A stretch of DNA of 64,000 bases, taken from Stomorhina lunata (Eukaryota; Arthropoda; Insecta; Diptera; Rhiniidae). Shown piece by piece: positions 21,781 to 34,084 of this stretch; position 1 is the first letter of the stretch, and each line of letters opens with the position of its first letter. The position numbers and the translations under genes are program-made. The notes under the pieces were generated by a model, which saw only the letters and a program-made list of their open reading frames with translations, had not been told where the DNA came from and did no database searches. The stretch lies in assembly GCA_933228675.1 (NCBI GenBank), contig OW121744.1, forward strand, positions 114,103,600-114,167,599, read 5' to 3'.

Positions 21781-23790
21781 ATATAGTCTGGACTAGAACA
21801 TATAATCTGGACTAGACTATATAGTCTGGACTAGACTATATAGTCTGGACTGGACTATATAGTCTGGACTAGACTATATAGTCTGGACTAAACTATATAG
21901 TCTGGACTAGACTAGTCCAGACTACATAGTCGAATCCAGCCTATATAGTCTGGACTAGACTATATAGTCTGGACTAGACTATATAGTCTGGATTAGACTA
22001 TATAATCTGGACTTGACTAGATAGTCTGTACTAGATTTAGTAGACTATATAGTCTGGACTAGACTATATAGTCTGGACGAGACTATATAGTCTGGACTAG
22101 ACTAGATAGTCTGTAATAGATTATATAGTAAGGACTAGATTATACAGTCTGGAGTAGACTATATAGTCTGGACTAGACTATAGAGTGTGGACTAGACTAT
22201 ATAGTCTAGACTAGACTATATATTCTGGACTAGACTATATAGTCTGGACTAGACTATATAATCTGGACTTGACTAGATAGTCTGTACTAGATTATATAGT
22301 AAGGACTAGATTATACAGTCTGGACTTGACTATATAGTTTGGACTAGACTATAAAGTATGAACTAGACTATATTGCCTGGACTAGACTAAATAGTCTGGA
22401 CTATACTATATAGTCTGGACTAGACTAAATAGTCTGGACTAGACTATATAGTCTGGACTAGACTATATAGACTGAACTTGACTATGTAGTCTGGACTAGA
22501 CTAATTAGTCTGGACTAGACTATATAGTCTGGACTTGACTATACAGTCTGGACTATACTATATAGTCTGGACTAGAGCAAATAGTCTGGACTAGACTATA
22601 TAGGCTGGACTAGACTTTATAGTCTGGACTAAACTATATAGTCTGGACTAAATTATATAGTCTGGACTAGACTATATAGTCTGGACTAGACTATATAGTC
22701 CGGACTAGATTATATAGTCTGGACTAGTCTAAATAGTCTGGACTAGACTATATAGTCTGGACTTGACTATACAGTCTGGACTATAATATATAGTCTGGAC
22801 TATACCAAATAGTCTGGACTAGACTATATAGTCTGGACTAGACTATATAGTCTGGACTAAACTATATAGTCTGGACTAAATTATATAGTCTGGACTAGAC
22901 TATATAGTCTATACTAGACTATATAGTCTGGATTAGACTTTATAGTCTGGACTAGACTATATAGTCTGGACTAGACTATATAGTCTGGACCAGAATACAT
23001 AGTCTGGACTAGACTATATAGTCTATACTAGACTATATAGTCTGGCTTAGACTAAATAGTCTGGACTAGACTATATAGTCTGGACTAGACTAAATAGTCT
23101 GTACTAGATTATATAGTAAGGACTAGATTATACAGTCTAGAGTAGACTATAGAGTGTGGACTAGACTATATAGTCTAGACTATATAGTCTGGACTAGACT
23201 ATATAGTCTAGACTAGACTTTATGGTCTGGACTAGACTATATAGTCTGGACTAGACCATATAGTCTGTTGTAGACTTTATAGTCTGGACTAGACTTTATA
23301 GTCTGGTACTACACTATATAGTCTGGACTTGACTTTATAGTCTGGACTATTCTATATAGTCTGGACTGGACTATATAGTCTAGACTGGACTACATAGTCC
23401 GGACTATATAGTGGGACTAGAGCATATAGTCTGGTCTAGACTTTATAGTCTGGACTAGACTATATAATCTGGACTTGACTATACTTTATAGTCTGGACTA
23501 GACTTTATTGTCTGGACTGGACTATATAGTCCAGACTTTACTGTATAGTCTGGACTAGATTATATATTTATTTCTAGACTATATAGTCGGGACTAAGCAA
23601 TAAGGTCTAGACTAGACTTTATAGTGTGGACTAGACTTTATAGTCGGGACTAGACTTTATAATTTGGACTAGACTATATGGTCTGGGCTAGACTATATAG
23701 TCTGGACTGGACTAGATAATATAGAGTGGACTGGACTAGACTATGTAATCTGGTCTAGACTATGGAAAGACTATATAGAGTATATACTTA
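21781..23790. repeat. 19-bp minisatellite TATAGTCTGGACTAGACTA (about 106 units)
   Basis: Tandem 19-bp units. Each unit plus the next contains the inverted arms TATAGTC and GACTATA around a 7-base loop, so single strands can fold at every unit. Variants: AAATAG, TTATAG, CTTGAC, CTAAAC. Fills the g6-g7 spacer. The core TATAGTCTGGA is shared with the 23-bp array on the other side of g7. Confidence 0.95.
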
Positions 23791-23866
23791 GATTATATGT
23801 AAAAAAAACTTTTATTGTATTATCTTGATATAATTTATTTACTGAAGATTACATTTTTCGAAAAAT

Positions 23867-24554
23867 TCACAACTTTTTCGTTCTCGCTTTGGGTACAATA
23901 CTTCCTTCGCTTCTTAATATGGCAATAACTTTATCAGATTCCAATAACTCCAGGCCATTAACAAAATTCAAATGTGGCATAACTTTGTTAAAATAACGAT
24001 CGCTGTAGGACAAGTTTGTAAAGATATAGCCAAAATTCTAGGAAAATTAAAAATATTTAAACTATTATAAAAATATCCAAAATTATATTAAAAGGTACTA
24101 CCGTTTTCAGAGGACACTTAAGGGGCACATTACTAACTCTAATTAGTTCCACAAACAATTGCTGCACCATGGGTATATCAAAACGAGTTTTTAACAAATC
24201 ACAGGCCTTAAATTTTAGATTCACAAAATGTATAACATCTTTTGTTAGCAAAGGTTTCACATCAACAAAATAACGCAGAAAAACCTGATTTTGCAGAAAT
24301 TTATTAAACATAAATTCACCCGAATACAAATAGTGATTGGGAGCCAATTTCGTAAAATTGCAGTTGAAGTATTTAAGGGTTTTCGAGAGCTTTATACAGG
24401 TAACGTTGTCCACGTTGAAATTGTAGTAGCTGGGATAAGACTGGAAAATAGAAAAAATTGAATTGGAACTTAAATATAGAAAATTTTAACTAACCTGTAG
24501 GGATTTTTTAAAAATCATTAAAAGACTTAGGGCGAATAAAATTTTTAGTAACAT
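23867..24554 (-). CDS. g7: DUF1091-family secreted protein, 189 aa
   Basis: Exons 24495-24554, 24102-24440 and 23867-24037, minus strand. Signal exon MLLKILFALSLLMIFKKSLQ. Exon 2 (113 codons) begins SYPSYYNFNVDNVTC and has FNCNFTKLAPNHYLYSG, RYFVDVKPLLTK, KFKACDLLK, PMVQQLFVELIRVSN and KCPLKT. Exon 3 starts NFGYIFTNLSYSDRYFNK and ends GSIVPKARTKKL. Very close to g8 (same signal-peptide start MLLKILF, same YSDRYFNK, same PKARTKK tail), so g7/g8 are a recent tandem duplicate. Two N-x-T/S sequons in exon 2 (NVTC, NFTK). Spacers on both sides are TATAGTCTGGA-based satellites. Function inferred only from family. Confidence 0.9.
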
Positions 24555-24799
24555 TTTCTGTCCAAATGTAAGTTTTTTTTTTTTATGAAAATGGAATTAT
24601 TTAAATCTAATTTTAAATGAAAAAAACAACACATATTTTTGTTATGGATTATAAATTATTAAATAACAAAACTATGAAGTTATTGATCAAATCTCAAATG
24701 ACAATATCAATTTCAATTATATTTGTTAATTAGTTTGTTAGTTTTGATAAGTTTTTTTACTATTTTCAAAAATTGTTTTAGATTTTGAAATTTCTATAC
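24555..24799. other. 5' flank of g7
   Basis: Short AT-rich unique stretch upstream of g7. Parts resemble the g8 flank (TTTTCTGTC before the ATG, runs of AACAAAACTATGAAGT / AACAAAACTATAAAGT). It probably carries the promoter. Confidence 0.4.
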
Positions 24800-26765
24800 A
24801 TTGTCTATATATTCTGGACTATATAGTCTCTATTTTCCGGACTATATAGTCAATATAATCTGGACTATGTTGGCATTATGGCGTAATATAGCATTCGCTA
24901 TATTACTTCCTATATAGTCTATATAGTCTGAACTATATAGTCTATATAGTCTGGACTATAAAGTCCAAACTATATAGACTATTATAGTTTGGACTATATA
25001 GTTCATATAGTCTGGACTATATAGTCTACATAGTCTATATAGTCTGACCTATATAGTCTATGTACTCTAGGCTATATAATCTATATAGTCTGGACTATAT
25101 TGTCTATATTGTTTGGACTATATAGTCTATATAGTTTAGAATATATAGTTTATATAGTCTGAACTATATAGTCTATTTTCTCTGGACTATATAGTCTATA
25201 TACTCTGGACTATATAGTCTGGACTATAAAGTCTATATACTCTGGACTATATAGTCTATATAGTGTGCACTATATAGTCTATATATCTATATATCTGGAC
25301 TTTATAGTCTATATAGTCTATAAAGTCTGGACTACATAGTCTGAACTATATAGTCTGAACTATATAGTCTAAATAGTCTGAACTATATAGTCTAAATAGT
25401 CTGAACTATATAGTCTGTATAGTCTAGACTATATAGTCTATATAGTCTAGACTATTTAGTCTATATAGTCTGGACTATGTAGTCTATATAGTCTGGACTA
25501 TATAGTCTATATAGTCTGGACTAAATATATAGTCTATATAGTCTGGACTATATGGTCTATATAGTCTTAACTATATACTCTGGACTATATAGTCTACATA
25601 GTCTGGACTATATAGTCTGTATAGTCTGGACTAAATATATAGTCTATATAGTCTGGACTATATAGTCTATAATCTTAACTATATACTCTGGACTATATAG
25701 TCTATATAGTCTGGACTATATAGTCTATACAGCCTTGACTATATAGTCTATATAGTCTTAACTATATACTCTGGGCTATATAGTCTATATAGTCTGGACT
25801 ATATAGTCTATATAGTCTGGACTATACAGTCTGGACTATATAGTCTGGACTATATAGTCTTTACTATATAGTCTATATAGTCTGGACTATATAGTCTATA
25901 TAGTCTGGACTATATAGTCTATATAGTCTGGACTATATAGTCTATATAGTCTGGACTATATAGTCTATATAGTCTGGAATATATAGTCTATATAGTCTGG
26001 ACTATATAGTCTATAATCTTAACTATATACTCTGGACTATATAGTCTATATAGTCTGGGCTATATACTCTATATATTCTGGACTATATAGTCTATATAGT
26101 CTGGACTATATAGTCTATATAGTCTGGACTATATAGTCTGTATAGACTGGACTATATAGTCTATATAGTCTGGACTATATGGTCTATATAGTCTTAACTA
26201 TATACTCTGGACTATATGGTCTACATAGTCTGGACTATATAGTCTATATAGTCTGGACTATATAGTCTAAATAGTCTGGACTATATAGTTTATATAGTCT
26301 GGACTATATAGTCTATAATCTTAGCTATATACTCTGGACTGTATAGTCCAGACTATATAGACTAATATAGTCTGGACTATATTGTCTATATAATCTATAC
26401 TATATAGTCTATGTAGTCTTGACTATATAGTCTGTATAGTCTTGACTTTACAGTTTATATGGTCCGGACTATATAGTCTATATTGTGTGGACTATATAGT
26501 CTGGACAATATAGTGTATATAGTATGGACTATATAGTCTATATAGTCTGAACTTTATTACCTATATATTCTGGACTATATAGTTCATATTGTGTAGACTA
26601 TATAGTCTGGACTATACAGTCTATATAGTCTGAACTTTATATTCTATGTAGTCTGGACTATACTATATAGTCTATATTGCACTATATAGTCTATATAGTC
26701 TGGACTATAAGTACTATAGTCCTATATAGGCTATATAGTCTGTACTACATAATCTATATAATTAG
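24800..26765. repeat. 23-bp minisatellite TATATAGTCTATATAGTCTGGAC (about 85 units)
   Basis: Each unit is TATATAGTCTATATAGTC plus TGGAC. An insertion-like break at about 24870-24910 carries a non-unit segment (GGCGTAATATAGCATTCGC). Some units are shortened to CTGGACTATATAGT only. Fills the g7-g8 spacer and is related to the 19-bp array by the shared TATAGTCTGGAC core. Confidence 0.95.
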
Positions 26766-26914
26766 GACTTAACTTTAAAATCTAAACTAGGCTATATAGT
26801 CTGATTTGGAGTATATAGGCTAGTTAGGACAAGATTATGAACAAAAAAACTCTTAATATATATTCTTCACAAATTTTATTTTCCATTTCACTAATTCACA
26901 ACCAATCGAAAATC

Positions 26915-27613
26915 TCATTCCTTCTTCGTTCTCGCTTTGGGTTCAATACTTCCTACACTTCTTAAAATTGCCAGTACCTCATTAGATTCCAGTAACTCTA
27001 CACCACTAACAAAATTTAAATGTGGCATAATCTTATTAAAATATCGGTCGCTGTAGGACAGATTCGTAAAGGTGTAGCGAAAGTTCTGAAAAGGAATAAA
27101 TAAAATTTTAATATTTATAAGAACTAACCAAAATTACCCATCAATTACCGTTTGCAAGGGGCATTTCTTGGGTAGATTACTGGTTCTTAGCAATTCCACT
27201 ATCAGTTGCTGCACCATGGGCATATCAAAACGGATCTTAAGCAAATCGCAGGCCTTAAATTTTAGATCAATAAAACGTACGAAATCATTTCCCAACAAAG
27301 GTTTTACATTGACAAAATAGCGCAGATTAAACCGGTTTTCAATTAATTTATTAAACATAAATTCCCCCGAATACAAATAGTGATTGGGGGCCAATTTTGC
27401 GATGTTGCAGTTGAAGTATTTAATAGATGTCGAGAGTGGCGTACAGGTAACGTTGTCTATGATAAAATTGTAGTAGCGTGGGTGAGACTGAAAGCCAGAT
27501 ATATAATATTTAACTCAAGGATACATATAATGTCTATGCAAATTTTGACTAACCTGTACGGAATTCTTAAAAATTAATAGCAGACTAAGGATGAATAGAA
27601 TTTTTAGTAACAT
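26915..27613 (-). CDS. g8: DUF1091-family secreted protein, 189 aa
   Basis: Exons 27554-27613, 27149-27487 and 26915-27085, minus strand. Signal exon MLLKILFILSLLLIFKNSVQ, donor GTTAGT. Exon 2 (113 codons) has SHPRYYNFIIDNVTC, FNCNIAKLAPNHYLYSG, RYFVNVKPLLGND, KFKACDLLK, PMVQQLIVELLR and KCPLQT. The conserved Lys of CP-x-K is Gln here (CPLQ), the only member with that change. Exon 3 reads NFRYTFTNLSYSDRYFNK and ends GSIEPKARTKKE. Closest to g7. Head-to-head with g9 across the 27.9-29.7 kb array. Confidence 0.9.
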
Positions 27614-27925
27614 TTTCTGTCTTATGGGAATTTTTTGATGACTGACAAATAAAAAATGATAAATTATGAAATAAGAAAATTACATCAATCAATAACAAAA
27701 CTATAAAGTAACTGATTAATAACAAATACCAAATCCAATAATTGTTTAATAATTATTTGATTTATAATTGCTAATTAGTCCGATCGTTTTCAGATACATT
27801 TCAATATATTCTAAATTATATTTTACGAGGGTCGTCTTTTGTATTTTACTATATCGCCCGTACCAATTTAAAGACTATCAAAAATTACCATATGAAGGCA
27901 ACTCTATTCAAAAATTAACCACAGG
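27614..27925. other. 5' flank of g8
   Basis: AT-rich, partly similar to the g7 flank. Short frames here are not conserved. No other feature recognised. Confidence 0.4.
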
Positions 27926-29720
27926 AAGGTACCTCTATAGAAAAGTTGACGATAGGAAGACATTTCTGTAGAAAAGTTGATGACTGGAAGAAATTTCTAT
28001 AGAAAAGTTGACAATAGGAAGACATTTCTATAGAAAAGTTGATGATAGGAAAACATTTCTATAGAAAAGTTGACGATAGGAAGACATTTCTATAGAAAAA
28101 TTGACGATAGGAAGACTTTACTATAGAAAAGTTGTCGATAGGAAGACTTTACTATAGAAAAGTTGACGATAGGAAGACTTTACCATAGAAAAGTTGACGA
28201 TAGGAAGACTTTACTATAGAAAAGTTGACAATAGGAAGACTTTACTATAGAAAAGTTGACGATAGGAAGACTTTACTATAGAAAAGTTGACGATAGGAAG
28301 ACTTTAATATAGAAAAGTTGACGATAGGAAGCCTTTACTATAGAAAAGTTGACGATAGGAAGACTTTACTATAGAAAAGTTGACGATATGAAGACTTTCC
28401 TATAGAAAAGTTGACGATAGGAAGACTTTACTATAGAAAAGTTGACGATAGGAAGACTTTACTATAGAAAAGTTGACGATAGGAAGACTTTACTATAGAA
28501 AAGTTGACGATAGGAAGACTTTACTATAGAAAAGTTGACGATAGGAAGACTTTACTATAGAAAAGTTGACGATAGGAAGACTTTACTATAGAAAAGTTGA
28601 CGATAGGAAGACTTTACTATAGAAAAGTTGACGATAGGAAGACTTTACTATAGAAAAGTTGACGATAGGAAGAATTTACTATAGAAAAGTTGACGATAGG
28701 AAGACTTTACTATAGAAAAGTTGACGATAGGAAGACTTTACTATAGAAAAGTTGACGATAGGAAGACTTTACTATAGAAAAGTTGACGATAGGAAGACTT
28801 TACTATAGAAAAGTTGACGATAGGAAGAATTTACTATAGAAAAGTTGACGATAGGAAGACTTTACTATAGAAAAGTTGACGATAGGAAGACTTTACTATA
28901 GAAAAGTTGACGATAGGAAGAATTTACTATAGAAAAGTTGACGATAGGAAGACTTTACTATAGAAAAGTTGACGATAGGAAGACTTTACTATAGAAAAGT
29001 TGACGATAGGAAGACTTTACTATAGAAAAGTTGACGATAGGAAGACTTTACTATGGAAAAGTTGACAATAGGAAGACTTTACTATAGAAAAGTTGACGAT
29101 AGGAAGACTTTACTATAGAAAAGTTGACGATAGGAAGACTTTACTATAGAAAAGTTGACGATAGGAAGACATTTCTGTAGAAAAGTTGATGACTGGAAGA
29201 AATTTCTATAGAAAAGTTTACAATAGGAAGACATTTCTATAGAAAAGTTGATGATAGGAAAACATTTCTATAGAAAAGTTGACGATAGGAAGACATTTCT
29301 ATAGAAAAATTGACGATAAGAAGACTTTACTATAGAAAAGTTGTCGATAGGAAGACTTTACTATAGAAAAGTTGACGACAGGAAGACTTTACTATAAAAA
29401 AGTTGACGATAGGAAGACTTTACTATAGAAAAGTTGACGATAGGAAGACTTTACTATAGAAAAGTTGACGATAGGAAGACTTTACTATAGAAAAGTTGAC
29501 GATAGGAAGACTTTACTATAGAAAAGTTGACGATAGGAAGACTTTACTATAGAAAAGTTCACGATAGGAAGACTTTACTGTAGAAAAGTTGACAAAAGGA
29601 AGACTTTACTATAGAAAAGTTGACGATAGGAAGACTTTACTATAGAAAAGTTGACGGTAGGAAGACTTTACGATAGAAAAGTTGAAATTTCTATAGAAAA
29701 ATTGCCATTTCTATAGAAAA
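27926..29720. repeat. 31-bp minisatellite, class I, array b (about 58 copies)
   Basis: GTTGACGATAGGAAGA plus CTTTACTATAGAAAA units, plus orientation. A distinctive run of variant units (ACATTTCTGTAG, GATGACTGGAAGAAATT, GATGATAGGAAAAC) occurs at 27960 and again at 29169, exactly 1209 bp = 39 units apart, which shows a block duplication within the array. Fills the divergent g8-g9 spacer. Confidence 0.96.
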
Positions 29721-29938
29721 TTTGATGTTAGTTTATTAAAAAGATATTACTTGTTTAATCGTATAAACTGTTTTTGTAAATTTATCAAGTACTTAACTAG
29801 CCTAAATAGTTACATTAACAAATAATTAAGATTTTATTTTACGGGTCATTAGTAATGAAATAAATAAGCTAAAAAATTGTTTAAAAATATTCTAAAAATT
29901 ACAATAACGTGGCCTAGTCTACTACTAAAAGCATTGAA

Positions 29939-30630
29939 ATGCCGAAAGCTTTATGGATCTTTTGCATAGCTTTATTCCTCTTTAAGACCCAGTTCATTGA
30001 AACGCATGTAAGTTTAATTCAATTCTTGAGTTAATGACAATATTTTACCCAATATTTTTGTAGACCCGTGGTAGAAGTTATACTTTAGTTTTCTATAATA
30101 TGACATGTAACAAACTGTCCCAATCCTTGAAATTGCTAGAGTGTGATCTTCTGAAAGTGGCCTCCGGATCATATCTTTTCTCCGCTCGCATGGTGATCGC
30201 CAAGAAGGGCATTGAAAATTTTTTTATGCGTTTTAAAGTTGATGTAACCCCTATCACTAAATTTCGAAAAACACTTAATTTTGTGGATATAAGTTTTAAG
30301 GGGTGTAATGATGTCGACAACGAGAATGAAATGCCCTTGATGAAATATGTTATCCAAGAGATGAGAAGAGTTGGAAATTTACCATTTCAATGTCCTTTCA
30401 AGGAGGTAAGTAGTAAAAAAATAAATTAATTTAATAGTATTCGCAAGTTCTGTTTTTATATTTTACAGGATTATCTTTATCAAATTCAAAATTTTTCGTT
30501 TTCTGAAAAATATTTAGCCACATCTTTGCCACATATTAATTTTTCGACAGTTGTGGATCTTCGCAATGGGACAGCAGTTATGGGAACAGTTAGAGTTAAA
30601 GGTGCTATTCTTCCGAAAAATAATGGTTAA
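29939..30630 (+). CDS. g9: DUF1091-family secreted protein, 190 aa
   Basis: Exons 29939-30007, 30064-30405 and 30469-30630. Signal exon of 23 residues starting MPKALWIFCIALFLF, donor GTAAGT. Exon 2 (114 codons) begins TRGRSYTLVFYNMTC and has LECDLLKVASGSYLFSAR, RFKVDVTP, ISFKGCNDV, EMRRVGNLPFQCPFKE; donor GTAAGT. Exon 3 reads DYLYQIQNFSFSEKYL and ends KGAILPKNNG. The SYLFSAR, GNLPFQCPFK and DYLYQIQN motifs place it with g2/g11 rather than with its neighbours g5-g8, although it lies in the spacer between the inverted arms. Very small introns (56 and 63 bp). Ligand unknown. Confidence 0.9.
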
Positions 30631-30759
30631 TTGTTGATACGTTTTGAAAGATTATATATAAACAAAATCTCTATTAAAATCTTATGTAGTTCTGAACGAA
30701 TTCGACTTTAAAACTTCCCTACATTTGCTACTTTGTGTCTAAATTACTTTGGAAACGTC

Positions 30760-32965
30760 TTACTAACTTCGACTTATCTTTAGAAATGTCTTCCTAAAGT
30801 CATTTTTTCTATACAAATGTCTTCCTAACGTCAACTTTTCTGTAGAAATGTCTTCCTAACGTCAACTTTTCTATAGAAATGTCTTCCTAACGTCAACTTT
30901 TCTATAGAAATGTCTTCCTAACGTCAACTTTTCTATAGAAATGTCTTCCTAACGTCAACTTTTCTGTAGAAATGTCTTCCTAATGTCAACTTTTCTGTAG
31001 AAATGTCTTCCTAACGTCAACTTTTCTGTAGAAATGTCTTAATAATGTCAACTTTTCTATAGAAATGTCTTCCTAACGTCAACTTTTCTATAGAAATGTC
31101 TTCCTAACGTCAACTTTTCTATAGAAATGTCTTCCTAACGTCAACTTTTCTATAGAAATGTCTTCCTAACGTCAACTTTTCTATAGAAATGTCTTCCTAA
31201 CGTCAACTTTTCTATAGAAATGTCTTCCTTACGTCAACTTTTCTATAGAAATGACTTCCTGACGTCAACTTTTCTATAGAAATGTCTTCCTTACGTCAAC
31301 TTTTCTATACAAATGTCTTTCTAACGTCAACTCTTCTATAGAAATGTCTTCCTAACGTCAACTTTTCAATAGAAATGTCTTCCTTACGTCAACTTTTCTA
31401 TAGAAATGTCTTCCTATCGTCAACTTTTCTATAGAAATGTCTTCCTAACGTCAACCTTTCTATAGAAATGTCTTCCTATCATCAACTTTCCTATAGAAAT
31501 GTCTTCCTATCGTCAACTTTTCTATACAAATGTCTTCCTAACGTCAACTTTTCTGTAGAAATGTCTTCCTAACGTCAACTTTTCTATAGAAATGTCTTCC
31601 TAACGTCAACTTTTCTATAGAAATGTCTTCCTAACGTCAACTTTTCTATAGAAATGTCTTCCTAACGTCAACTTTTCTATAGAAATGTCTTCCTAACGTC
31701 AACTTTTCTATAGAAATGTCTTCCTAACGTCAACTTTTCTATAGAAATGTCTTCCTAACGTCAACTTTTCTATAGAAAAGTCTTCCTAACGTCAACTTTT
31801 CTATAGAAATGTCTTCCTAACGTCAACTTTTCTATAGAAATGTCTTCCTAACGTCAACTTTTCTATAGAAATGTCTTCCTAACGTCAACTTTTCTATAGA
31901 AATGTCTTCCTAACGTCAACTTTTCTATAGAAATGTCTTCCTAACGTCAACTTTTCTATAGAAATGTCTTCCTAACGTCAACTTTTCTATAGAAATGTCT
32001 TTCTAACGTCTACTTTTCTATAGAAATATCTTCCTAACGTCAACTTTTCTATAGGAATGTCTTCCTATCGTCAATTTTTCTATAGAAATGTCTTCCTAAC
32101 GTCAACTTTTCTATAGAAATGTCTTCCTATCGTCAACTTTTCTATAAAAATGTCTTTCTAACGTCAACTTTTCTATAGAAGTGTCTTCCTAACTTCAACT
32201 TTTCAATAGAAATGTCTTCCTATCATCAACTTTTCTATAGAAATGTCTTCCTATCGTCAACTTTTCTATAAAAATGTCTTCCTATCGTCAACTTTTCTAT
32301 AGAAATGTCTTCCTATCGTCAACTTTTCTATAGAAATGTCTTCCTCTCGTCAACTTTTCTATAGAAATGTCTTCCTATCGCCAACTTTTTTATAGAAATG
32401 TCTTCCTATCGTCAACTTTTCTATAGAAATGTCTTCCTATCGTCAACTTTTCTATAGAAATGTCTTCCTATCGTCAACTTTTCTATAGAAATGTCTTCCT
32501 ATCGTCAACTTTTCTATAGAAATGTCTTCCTATCGTCAACTTTTCTCTAGACATGTCTTCCTATAGTCAACTTTTCTATAGCAAAGTCTTCCTATCGTCA
32601 ACTTTTCTATAGCAAAGTCTTCCTATCGTCAACTTCTCTATAGAAATGTCTTCCTATCGTCATCTTCTCTATAGAAATGTCTTCCTATCGTCAACTTTTC
32701 TATAGTAAAGTCTCCAATCGTCAACTTTTCTACAGAAGTGTCTTCCGATCGTCAACTTTTCTACAGAATTGGCTTATTGTCGTCAACTTTTCCATAGAAA
32801 TGTCTTCTTATCGTCAACTTTTCTATAGAAATATCGTCCTATCGTCAACTTTTCTATAGAAATGTCTTCCTGTCTTCAACTTTTCTTTGGAAATATCTTC
32901 GAATCGTCAACTTTCATATAGAAATATCTCCCTATCTTTAACTTTTCTTAAGAACTGTCTTACCA
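30760..32965. repeat. 31-bp minisatellite, class I, array c, opposite orientation (about 71 copies)
   Basis: Units are AACGTCAACTTTTCTATAG plus AAATGTCTTCCT, i.e. the reverse complement of arrays a and b. Left two thirds are mostly AACGTC. From about 32100 the units switch to ATCGTC and near 32690-32960 become degenerate, a gradient typical of local homogenisation. Follows g9. Confidence 0.96.
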
Positions 32966-34084
32966 TTTCAAAATTTCAAATTTTAGTTACCTGGTGTTCT
33001 GGTTATTTACATTTGTTTAAATGTAAAACTGAAACTTTAGACAAGTTTTGCAGTTTATTCTGTCAGTTCTTATATTACGACTTGTCATTCTTTTGCAAAC
33101 TTTTTGCCTTTTTTTGTGCTATATCGATACAAATAGGGAAAATGAAAAAGGAACTAGAAAGAGAAATGTACTTCTTAGTACCTTTATGGTGTTTATAGTG
33201 CATTTGCATATTTGAATATTTGAGCGTTGAAGCTGATAATGTAAATGTTCTACGGACGTGGAACTGTAACAGAAAGGAAATTCTTATATTTAGTTACCAA
33301 TTGCTCTGGTGCAAGTTTGTAGCTAAGGAAGCAAAAATATTTTTCATACAAATGAAATTTAATGTTTGTTGACGTTGTCTGCATCCGTTGCAATTTTAGC
33401 AGATTGCCATCAACATCCTCAGAGTCAGAGTCAGCAGCAGTAGCAACGTCATCTTTTTGAGCAGATCAACAAAATGCTTCATTGAGTTTTTGTTGCATTT
33501 GGCCAGGGTTATATCAAAAACTACCGACAATCGTGAAAAAAACAACTTAGAGTGACTAATTTTTGTAGTTGCAAGAAAACTTGCTAAGGTATCAACTACC
33601 AACAGCAAATGGTTCGAATTGCAATTTTATAAATTAAACAAACATACACTTTGCATCGGTACTATACAGTGGGAGATAAAAGTAATACCCTTCATAAAAA
33701 CCCTAAAAGTTTAAACTGTTAAGTTTCTTACGAATTTCCTTAAACTTGATAAGAAATTGTTTAAACTTTATTAAAATGAAGTTGTAGGATAACTTTTTGA
33801 GACCACTGTTTTCTCCACTTATCAAACATCCCATCATCATCATGTGCCTCAACATCCTTGACTTTGCTGTAGTTGTTTTGAATTTATGCAAATGAAGCAC
33901 TAGTCACTTACTTAACGATAATCGTGAAAAAATTCATTCCTGTTTTCCAGGTTAAATTTCAGTTTAGAATTTTTTGGTGTCTGTCTCTTCCAATATAAAT
34001 GTTACTTTGTATGTGGGCTAACTTTAAGACAATTACTAAAGTTATGTTAAAAAAGCTTTAACTAATAAAATTTTCCTCAGAAAA
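32966..34084. other. Unique spacer, no gene recognised
   Basis: Non-repetitive AT-rich DNA between arrays c and d. It has short open frames (33396-33608 minus, 33703-33900 minus) without recognisable homology or start context, and a CAGAGTCAGAGTCAGCAGCAG-like short run near 33420. I assign nothing. Confidence 0.4.

Noticed and set aside
27926..29720. CRISPR array
   Set aside because: Units are contiguous with no unique spacers, and the context is eukaryotic with introns. Same for all other arrays.
30093..30357. Minus-strand frames over g9 exon 2
   Set aside because: Antisense shadows of a well-supported plus-strand exon.
32677..32859. Frames inside class I arrays, also 32887-33198 and 35442-35768
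   Set aside because: They run through 31-bp units and end where the repeat ends or shortly after.
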